Source: Hyphomicrobium_A sp039933175
Lineage (GTDB): Bacteria; Pseudomonadota; Alphaproteobacteria; Rhizobiales; Hyphomicrobiaceae
DNA length: 10,388 bases
Direction of reading: 5' to 3'
Assembly (NCBI GenBank): GCA_039933175.1
Contig: JBDTOR010000081.1
Span: forward strand, 1-10,388
Shown: positions 6,124-10,388 of the stretch, one piece after another
Layout of the letters: every line of letters begins with the position of its first letter
Position numbering within the stretch: position 1 is the first letter of the stretch
Position numbers and translations under genes: made by a program
The notes under the pieces: generated by a model
What the model saw: only the letters and a program-made list of their open reading frames with translations
Told to the model about the DNA's origin: nothing
Databases searched by the model: none

Positions 6124-7215
6124 ATGAAGCCCCGCCAGCCCGTCTCTCATATTAGCCCTTCCGCCCGCGACCCTGATGCGCGCGAGCGCAGCAGCGCGCC
6201 CGCAGCACTTGGCGCGTTCCCGAGCGTGCGCCTGCGCCGGGCGCGCAACTCGATGTGGTCGCGCCGGCTCGTCGCTGAGCATCGCCTGGGCGTCGACGAT
6301 CTGATCTGGCCGCTGTTCGTCATCGACGGCAACGACAAGCGCGTGCCGATTGCCTCCATGCCGGGCGTCGAGCGGCTGTCGATCGACAACATTGTCGCCA
6401 GCGCCGAGCAGGCGATGCAGCTCGGCATCCCGGCGATCGCGCTTTTTCCGAACACCGAGCCGAAGCTGCGCACTGAAGACGCACGCGAGGCATTCAATCC
6501 AGACAACCTCGTCTGCCGCGCGACGCGCGCCGTGAAGGACGCCGGCCTCGACATCGGCATCATCCTCGATGTGGCGCTCGATCCCTATACGAACCACGGA
6601 CATGACGGTCTGCTGCGGGGGACCGACATCGCCAACGACGAGACGCTCGAGGCGCTGGTGCGCCAGTCTCTGGTGCAGGCAGAAGCGGGCGCCGACATAC
6701 TGGCTCCCTCCGACATGATGGACGGCCGGGTAGGTGCTATCCGCACGAGCCTGGAAGAGAACGGCTACACCAATACGCTGATCATGGCGTACGCTGCCAA
6801 GTACGCATCAGCGTTCTACGGGCCGTTCCGCGATGCCGTCGGCTCATCGGTGACGCTGGCGTCATCGCAGGGCAAGCGCGACAAGCGCTCTTACCAGATG
6901 GATCCCGCCAACTCCGACGAAGCGGTGCGCGAGGTGGCGCTCGATCTCGCCGAGGGCGCCGACCTCATCATGGTCAAGCCCGGCATGGCCTATCTCGATA
7001 TCGTGCGCCGCATCTCCGAGACGTTCCGCGTGCCCACGTTCGCCTACCAGGTGTCGGGGGAGTACGCGATGCTGCAGGCGGCGGCGAGCGCCGGATGGCT
7101 CGATGGAGAAGCGGTGATGATGGAGAGCCTGCTCGCCTTCAAGCGCGCCGGCGCCTCCGGCATTCTCACCTACTTCGCCCCCCGCGCTGCGGCGGTGCTG
7201 AACGAGACGCGCTGA
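6124..7215 (+). CDS. hemB: Delta-aminolevulinic acid dehydratase (porphobilinogen synthase), Mg-type
   Basis: Condenses two 5-aminolevulinates to porphobilinogen, the step after HemA; cytosolic octamer. The TIM-barrel core begins at SVRLRRARNSMWSRRLV. Both Schiff-base lysines are present in AYAAKYASAFYG and LIMVKPGMAYLDIV (K243 and K302 counted from the upstream ATG at 6073). The DVALDPYTNHGHDG segment has Ala and Asp where the zinc enzymes have three cysteines, so this is a magnesium/potassium-dependent form, as in Pseudomonas and Bradyrhizobium. The start is uncertain: ATG at 6124 gives 363 residues, close to relatives; ATG at 6073 gives 380. Neither has a clear Shine-Dalgarno sequence. The first roughly 50 residues are Pro/Ser/Arg-rich and not part of the catalytic core. 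It lies close behind the extensin-like gene, and co-transcription is possible. A hairpin terminator follows 21 bases after the stop. Confidence 0.95.
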   Translation: MKPRQPVSHISPSARDPDARERSSAPAALGAFPSVRLRRARNSMWSRRLVAEHRLGVDDLIWPLFVIDGNDKRVPIASMPGVERLSIDNIVASAEQAMQLGIPAIALFPNTEPKLRTEDAREAFNPDNLVCRATRAVKDAGLDIGIILDVALDPYTNHGHDGLLRGTDIANDETLEALVRQSLVQAEAGADILAPSDMMDGRVGAIRTSLEENGYTNTLIMAYAAKYASAFYGPFRDAVGSSVTLASSQGKRDKRSYQMDPANSDEAVREVALDLAEGADLIMVKPGMAYLDIVRRISETFRVPTFAYQVSGEYAMLQAAASAGWLDGEAVMMESLLAFKRAGASGILTYFAPRAAAVLNETR

Positions 7216-7236
7216 ACGGCATGCGCAAAAGCAAGA

Positions 7237-7262
7237 AAGGCCGGCGAGCAATCGCCGGCCTT
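7237..7262. terminator. Shared terminator between hemB and the EF-hand gene
   Basis: Perfect 11-bp stem AAGGCCGGCGA with its complement and loop GCAA, placed between the convergent hemB and EF-hand genes. On the plus strand it is followed by TTCTGCGTCT, a weak T tract; on the minus strand by TTTCTTGCTTTTGC, a better one. It probably works in both directions. Confidence 0.8.
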
Positions 7263-7285
7263 CTGCGTCTGACGTGAGACAAAAT

Positions 7286-7696
7286 TTACGAGATCAGCCC
7301 CAGCAGCTTCTGGCCCGCTGCTGACTTTAGCTCGGCTTCATCCAGCGTGCCGTCGTTATCCGGGTCGGCGGCCTTGAACAGCTTCTCTATTTCCGCATTG
7401 TACTCGTTCATGTCGAGCGTGCCGTCATTGTCGGGATCGGCGGCTTTCAGCTCGGCCGCATCGAGGCGGCCGGTCAATTCCTTGGAGTCGAGCGTGCCGT
7501 CGTTGTCCGGGTCGAGCTTCTTGAACACGGCAGCGCCGGCGGCCTTTGCTTCGGCGAGATCGACGGTGCCGTCGGCATCGGGATCGAGGGTCTTCATGAG
7601 AGCCGCGTCAACGGCCACTGCGGCCACGGCCGACTGCGAGAAGGCTGCGCCGGCGCCGATCAGCAGGCCGAGCGCGAGAATTATCCTGGGAAGCAT
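7286..7696 (-). CDS. Small exported protein with four EF-hand loops
   Basis: Predicted periplasmic calcium-binding protein of 136 residues. A signal peptide covers about 1-26 (MLPRIILALGLLIGAGAAFS, then SAVAA). It is followed by four canonical 12-residue EF-hand loops, each DPDxDGTxDxxE: 38-49, 62-73, 87-98 and 111-122. All calcium ligands at loop positions 1, 3, 5, 9 and 12 are acidic, so binding should be competent. Loop starts are only 24-25 residues apart, leaving 12-13 residues between loops, less than in calmodulin-type pairs. The DNA of the four repeats differs at synonymous positions, so the duplication is old. An in-frame ATG at 7825 exists, but the ATG at 7696 begins the signal peptide and has GGAG seven bases before it. 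The physiological role is unknown. It shares strand with DUF2155 across a 180-base gap, probably as a separate unit. Confidence 0.88.
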   Translation of the reverse strand: MLPRIILALGLLIGAGAAFSQSAVAAVAVDAALMKTLDPDADGTVDLAEAKAAGAAVFKKLDPDNDGTLDSKELTGRLDAAELKAADPDNDGTLDMNEYNAEIEKLFKAADPDNDGTLDEAELKSAAGQKLLGLIS

Positions 7697-7703
7697 TGGC
7701 AAT

Positions 7704-7707
7704 CTCC
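7704..7707 (-). promoter_or_regulatory. Ribosome binding site deciding the EF-hand protein start
   Basis: GGAG on the minus strand, seven bases before the ATG at 7696. It favours this start, which opens into a signal peptide, over the ATG at 7825 that would add 43 residues without signal character. Confidence 0.65.
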
Positions 7708-7876
7708 GGTTCGTATTCTTCTGGTTATCACGGAATTGCAAATACCCGGGGGATGCTTCTGGTTCCACCGCATGCCGTTGCCTCGGTGAGCGCGCCATGA
7801 CCGCCGACGCGACGATGCTCCGCAAACTTAAGAGAAAAGAGCGGCGTAACGCGCGCGATCTCAGCTGTGGATTTTT

Positions 7877-8386
7877 TTAGCGGCGCACGCGGCGGCGTGG
7901 TGCGAAGGGATCTTCTTCCGGTTGCGGCACAGCCTCGCCGGGCACGGCATTGGGATCTGCTGGCGCGTGCTGGGCAACCGAGCCCTTCGGCTTCTGGCAG
8001 TCGGTCAGCCACACGTCGAACACGGGATGTTCGACGGCGTTGAGGCCCGGACTCTCGGCAAACATCCAGCCGGTGAAGATGCGCTTCTCCTGGCCATCGA
8101 GTTGTATCTCGTCCACCTCGACGAACGACGTCGTCTTCGGCTGCTCCTCGGGCGGGCGCGAGTAGCACACGCGCGGCGTCACCTTGAGGGCGCCGAACTG
8201 CGCCGTGGAATTGAGCGGTACTTCGAACTTGGAAGTGCGCGCAGTCACCTTGTCGAGGGCGGAGAACACAGCCATGCCGTTGTCGATGCGATCGGCGTGC
8301 GCGCCTCCTGCAAAGCCGGCACCGGTAAAAACCAGCACCGCCAAAGCAAGCATGCGGCCAATCTTCTGCTTGTCAGTCATTCGCAC
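7877..8386 (-). CDS. Exported DUF2155 domain-containing protein
   Basis: Protein of 169 residues, of the alphaproteobacterial DUF2155 family. A signal peptide covers about 1-31 (hydrophobic LALAVLVFTGAGFAGGAHA). The DUF2155 core runs from about 42 to 130 and shows the family pattern: ALDKVTARTSKFEVPLN, then FGALKVTPRVCYSRPPEE, FVEVDEIQL, and FTGWMFAESPGLNAVEHPVFDVWLTDC. Two cysteines in the core (in RVCYSR and LTDC) could form a disulphide. The tail is Pro/Glu-rich, ending in basic RRRVRR. Function is unknown; export implies a periplasmic or outer-envelope role. The start is either GTG at 8386, with AAGG seven bases upstream, or ATG at 8380; the difference is two residues. In many Rhizobiales this gene lies next to NDUFA12, as here (108 bases away, same strand). 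Confidence 0.9.
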   Translation of the reverse strand: MRMTDKQKIGRMLALAVLVFTGAGFAGGAHADRIDNGMAVFSALDKVTARTSKFEVPLNSTAQFGALKVTPRVCYSRPPEEQPKTTSFVEVDEIQLDGQEKRIFTGWMFAESPGLNAVEHPVFDVWLTDCQKPKGSVAQHAPADPNAVPGEAVPQPEEDPFAPRRRVRR

Positions 8387-8494
8387 CGCGTTGCCTTGCA
8401 GCTTTGCGCATCGGTCCTAAGGCATTGGCTGCGCATCTTTCCCTGGAACGCGAGTTGGGCCGAAGTTGGGAGGTCTGGCGCCATCGGCTCCTTG

Positions 8495-8896
8495 TCACGT
8501 GTCAGGGCGCCAGGCCTTGTAGTCGCCGCTTGCCTTGGCGCGCACGCCGCGCCCGAGGATCGAGCCCGGCGGGCGGTAGGCGTCCGGCGTGCCCGTCTGA
8601 TTCATCAGATGCGGGCGTTGCCACGGCCGCGGCCGGTAGTTCTGCTCGGTGGGCGGGGTATCTACAGTGTAGTGCAGCCACCCGTGCCAGCCTGCCGGCA
8701 CCTTCGAGGCATCTGCGAAGTCGGTGTAGGTGACCCAGCGGCGCGGCACGCCGAGGGGACCGACACCTTTTTTCTGCTCGTAATAGCGGTTGCCGAAATC
8801 GTCCTTGCCGACCAGTCGCCCCTGGCGCCAGATCGTGAGGCGGGTGCCCCAAGTGTTGCCGCCCCACCAGCTGAAAATCTCGCTGAATAATCCCAT
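8495..8896 (-). CDS. NADH:ubiquinone oxidoreductase NDUFA12-family subunit
   Basis: Accessory subunit of respiratory complex I, related to mitochondrial NDUFA12 (B17.2) and present in alphaproteobacterial complex I. The 133-residue product shows the family pattern: WWGGNTWGTRLTIWRQGRLV near the N-terminus, VGKDDFGNRYYEQK (29-42), RRWVTYTDFADASKVPAGWH (51-70), and a Pro-rich WLHYTVDTPPTEQNYRPRPW segment that docks on the complex. There are no membrane helices, in keeping with a peripheral subunit. It stands apart from any nuo operon. The ATG at 8896 gives the normal length, though the Shine-Dalgarno is weak (GCGGGAC directly before it). The upstream side is a long divergent gap shared with nrdJ, with an inverted repeat 31-62 bases before the start. 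Confidence 0.92.
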   Translation of the reverse strand: MGLFSEIFSWWGGNTWGTRLTIWRQGRLVGKDDFGNRYYEQKKGVGPLGVPRRWVTYTDFADASKVPAGWHGWLHYTVDTPPTEQNYRPRPWQRPHLMNQTGTPDAYRPPGSILGRGVRAKASGDYKAWRPDT

Positions 8897-8926
8897 GTCC
8901 CGCGCCCGCTATTTCGCAGTCGCACC

Positions 8927-8958
8927 ATCGCGCATCTTGCCGAACACGGCAATGCGAT
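8927..8958. repeat. Imperfect inverted repeat upstream of NDUFA12
   Basis: Core TTGCCG-AACA-CGGCAA (8937-8952), flanked by ATCGC..A on the left and TGCGAT on the right, giving up to 12 pairs with small bulges on the left arm. It lies 31-62 bases before the NDUFA12 ATG and could be an operator or a 5' leader hairpin. Outer pairing is weaker than the core. Confidence 0.4.
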
Positions 8959-9019
8959 CACCTGACTGGGCAAGCGCGGCAGATGGGCAACAGTCGGCTG
9001 CCACGGAATCGCCATAGGC

Positions 9020-9057
9020 TGTGCAAACGGGTCGTGACGAGCGCCATTTTTTGCACA
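9020..9057. repeat. Inverted repeat TGTGCAAA-N22-TTTGCACA
   Basis: Perfect eight-base arms (9020-9027 and 9050-9057) with a 22-base spacer, in the middle of a divergent promoter gap and not at a gene end. A run of six T (9047-9052) touches the right arm. It may be a paired binding site; a terminator is unlikely as no gene ends here. Confidence 0.4.
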
Positions 9058-9066
9058 CCCGCCCTA

Positions 9067-9100
9067 GGCCCTGAGATTACTGGCGAAAGCCATTCGGGCC
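9067..9100. repeat. Hairpin with GAAA tetraloop in the nrdJ upstream region
   Basis: Outer arms GGCCC/GGGCC (9067-9071 and 9096-9100), extended by two to three pairs past a bulged T, and an inner TGGC-GAAA-GCCA (9081-9092) with a GNRA loop. It lies upstream of the likely nrdJ promoter patch, so it may belong to a separate transcript or act as DNA. Confidence 0.35.
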
Positions 9101-9134
9101 CTAACAATCGCCCCACAGGAAATCCACGGCTTTC

Positions 9135-9169
9135 CCAGCCCTTATAGTGTATCTATCTACATCTAGTAT
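9135..9169. promoter_or_regulatory. NrdR-box-like AT-rich patch upstream of nrdJ
   Basis: The 16-mer TATCTACATCTAGTAT (9154-9169) keeps the core of the NrdR consensus acaCwAtATaTwGtgt (CTA-AT-TAG). A second 16-mer (9135-9150) has a perfect right half, TATAGTGT, but a poor left half. NrdR represses ribonucleotide reductase genes through paired boxes. Here the centres are 19 bases apart, slightly less than the two or three helical turns expected. This AT-rich patch is also the most likely promoter zone for nrdJ. Confidence 0.35.
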
Positions 9170-9170
9170 G

Positions 9171-9460
9171 GGTGCGACCCACAACACACAAACTCTTTGG
9201 CGTCCGGCTTCGAATCGGACAGTTTGAGTGGGCGCGGCTGAGGTCGCCGTGAGTGTCCTGCGAGGGACATCCGCTGTGGCTCCCGGGCCCGCGCAGCAGT
9301 ACAGGGTCCGTCGACCCAATCCAGACATCGCGTAGGTGGCAGGCGAAGGCGCACAGCGCTTCCGCCGACGGGGGAATTGTGCCCGCTGCCAGCGCAGCCG
9401 AATGCGAACAACAACGGCGTTTCACGTAACTCGTATCGCCCCGAATTTAAAAAACGGGGG
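9171..9460 (+). ncRNA. Candidate structured 5' leader of nrdJ
   Basis: Between the AT-rich patch and the nrdJ ATG the plus strand can form several stems. The first is nested: CCCAC/GTGGG (9178-9182, 9228-9232), CAAACT/AGTTTG (9189-9194, 9221-9226) and GTCCG/CGGAC (9202-9206, 9216-9220). Next are TGTCCT-GCGA-GGGACA (9254-9269) and GGGTC-CGTC-GACCC (9304-9317). TGGCAG/CTGCCA (9337-9342, 9386-9391) then closes a three-way arrangement over a GGCGAAG..CTTCCGCC hairpin (9342-9366) and CGGG/CCCG (9369-9385). A long-range CGGCTG/CAGCCG pair (9235-9240, 9395-9400) could close the whole. No B12-box of the cobalamin riboswitch was found. The pairing is seen in sequence; that it is a regulatory RNA is inference, and GC-rich DNA produces chance stems. 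Confidence 0.35.
9439..9459 (+). promoter_or_regulatory. Hairpin overlapping the nrdJ ribosome binding site
   Basis: CCCCG (9439-9443) can pair with CGGGG (9455-9459) across an A/T-rich 11-base loop. The right arm is part of the CGGGGGA that serves as the nrdJ Shine-Dalgarno, five bases before the ATG, so formation of this stem would hide it. The stem is short, five pairs. Confidence 0.4.
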
Positions 9461-9466
9461 ACACTT

Positions 9467-10388
9467 ATGAAGATCACGCGGCGCTTCACCACTGCGGGCA
9501 GCTCGCCCTACGCCACCATCGAATTCCGCCGCGCGACCAGCGAAATCAAGAACCCCGACGGCTCGATCGTCTTCCGGCTCGACAGCTTCGAGGTGCCGAA
9601 GGATTGGAGCCAGGTCGCCGCCGACATCCTGGCGCAGAAGTATTTCCGCAAGGCCGGCGTCGCCCGCCGCCTGAAGAAAGTCGAAGAGACGCAGATCCCG
9701 TCCTGGGCCTGGCGCTCCATCCCCGACGACAAGGCGCTGGCCGAGCTGCCGAAAGAAGAGCGCTACGGCTCCGAGACCGACGCCCGCCAGGTGTTCGACC
9801 GTCTCGCCGGTACGTGGACCTACTGGGGCCTCAAGGGCGGCTATTTCTCGACCGAAGAGGACGCGCAGGCGTTCTATGACGAGCACCGCTACATGCTCGC
9901 CATGCAGATGGCGGCGCCCAACAGCCCGCAGTGGTTCAACACGGGCCTGCATTGGGCATACGGCATCGACGGCCCCGGCCAGGGCCACCTCTATGTCGAC
10001 CACGAAACCGGCAAGCTGACGGTCTCCGATTCCGCCTACGAGCATCCCCAGCCGCACGCCTGCTTCATCCAGTCGGTCGAGGACGATCTCGTCAACGAGA
10101 ACGGCATCATGGATCTGTGGGTGCGCGAGGCGCGCCTGTTCAAGTACGGCTCGGGCACCGGCTCCAACTTCTCCAGCCTGCGCGGCGCCAACGAGAAGCT
10201 GTCTGGCGGCGGCAAGTCGTCGGGCCTGATGAGCTTCCTCAAGATCGGCGATCGCGCCGCCGGCGCCATCAAGTCGGGCGGCACCACGCGTCGCGCCGCG
10301 AAGATGGTCGTCGTCGACGTCGACCATCCGGATATCGAGGAATACATCAACTGGAAGGTGAAGGAGGAGCAGAAGGTCGCTGCGCTCG
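9467..10388 (+). CDS. nrdJ: Vitamin B12-dependent (class II) ribonucleotide reductase, N-terminal part
   Basis: Adenosylcobalamin-dependent enzyme reducing ribonucleotides to deoxyribonucleotides without a need for oxygen; cytosolic. I translated the frame from the ATG at 9467: 307 codons are open to the window edge, about a quarter of the roughly 1,200-residue rhizobial enzymes. Landmarks are APNSPQWFNTGLHWAYG (150-166), the first active-site cysteine C199 in HPQPHACFIQSVEDDL, the GSGTGSNFSSLRG substrate-site loop (228-240) and GGTTRRAAKMVVVDVDHPDI (271-290), all typical of this NrdJ subtype. The start is set by the CGGGGGA Shine-Dalgarno. Codons are strongly C/G-ending, consistent with good expression. 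No partner subunit is needed. The open frame on the other strand (9422-10327) is a shadow. Confidence 0.95.
   Translation, partial: MKITRRFTTAGSSPYATIEFRRATSEIKNPDGSIVFRLDSFEVPKDWSQVAADILAQKYFRKAGVARRLKKVEETQIPSWAWRSIPDDKALAELPKEERYGSETDARQVFDRLAGTWTYWGLKGGYFSTEEDAQAFYDEHRYMLAMQMAAPNSPQWFNTGLHWAYGIDGPGQGHLYVDHETGKLTVSDSAYEHPQPHACFIQSVEDDLVNENGIMDLWVREARLFKYGSGTGSNFSSLRGANEKLSGGGKSSGLMSFLKIGDRAAGAIKSGGTTRRAAKMVVVDVDHPDIEEYINWKVKEEQKVAAL

Larger units (their letters stand above)
8897..9466. other. 570-base divergent gap between NDUFA12 and nrdJ, rich in inverted repeats
   Basis: No convincing coding sequence. Short open frames here (for example 9101-9328 and 9163-9492 on the minus strand) have unlikely composition and no recognisable domain or ribosome binding site. 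Instead the gap holds, from left to right, a dyad near NDUFA12 (8927-8958), a dyad TGTGCAAA/TTTGCACA (9020-9057), a GAAA-loop hairpin (9067-9100), an AT-rich NrdR-box-like patch (9135-9169) and a structured stretch before nrdJ (9171-9460). No tRNA, 6S, SRP or RNase P signature was recognised. Confidence 0.6.

Noticed and set aside
7322..7590. DNA tandem repeat array
   Set aside because: The repetition comes from four EF-hand coding units with synonymous differences and is explained by the protein.
9202..9220. TTCGAAT in a hairpin loop resembling a tRNA T-arm
   Set aside because: The stem does not close directly on a seven-base loop as in a T-arm, and no anticodon arm, D-arm or acceptor stem can be placed around it.
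9171..9466. Cobalamin riboswitch before nrdJ
   Set aside because: I looked for the B12 box (AGCCAGGAGACCTGCC-like) and the usual conserved core and found neither on the plus strand.
9163..9492. Small minus-strand open frames in the NDUFA12-nrdJ gap
   Set aside because: They overlap each other in different frames, have Arg/Cys/Ser-rich random-looking products, and no ribosome binding site.
9422..10327. 301-codon minus-strand open frame over nrdJ
   Set aside because: Antisense to the nrdJ reading frame, which shows clear class II reductase motifs; Arg/Ala/Gly-rich shadow composition.

Overview
The window looks like chromosomal core sequence from an alphaproteobacterium, most likely of the order Hyphomicrobiales (Rhizobiales). 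The evidence is a set of lineage-typical genes in GC-rich DNA: a Shemin-pathway 5-aminolevulinate synthase (hemA), a LdtR-type MarR regulator beside an L,D-transpeptidase, an NDUFA12 complex I accessory subunit beside a DUF2155 protein, an extensin-like zinc-site protein, and a vitamin B12-dependent ribonucleotide reductase (nrdJ). There is no phage, transposon, CRISPR, tRNA or rRNA, and no clear sign of recent transfer.

Layout. Positions 1-4681 are all on the minus strand: hemA (cut by the left edge), a periplasmic YcbB-type L,D-transpeptidase, the regulator ldtR, and a 3-hydroxyisobutyryl-CoA hydrolase. A divergent 193-base gap (4682-4874) separates these from two plus-strand genes, the extensin-like protein and hemB. 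hemB converges on a small four-EF-hand exported protein across a shared hairpin terminator (7237-7262). The minus strand then carries the EF-hand gene, DUF2155 and NDUFA12. A 570-base divergent gap (8897-9466), rich in inverted repeats, leads to nrdJ on the plus strand, cut by the right edge after 307 codons.

How the genes work together. hemA and hemB encode the first two steps of tetrapyrrole synthesis, and tetrapyrrole also feeds the cobalamin that NrdJ needs. hemA has a perfect FNR/FixK-type box (TTGAT-N4-ATCAA) upstream, which fits oxygen-responsive haem synthesis. ldtR and the transpeptidase form a known alphaproteobacterial regulator/target pair for cell-wall remodelling. The target's promoter holds two TTGC-N4-GCAA palindromes, and a terminator behind ldtR separates the two transcripts. 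The extensin-like, DUF2155 and EF-hand proteins all carry export signals and belong to the envelope, while NDUFA12 belongs to respiratory complex I.

The least explained sequence is the nrdJ upstream region: a NrdR-box-like AT-rich patch, then about 290 bases that can fold into several hairpins, the last of which would cover the nrdJ ribosome binding site. This is the best candidate for an undescribed element. It rests on pairing seen by eye in GC-rich DNA and needs comparative support.
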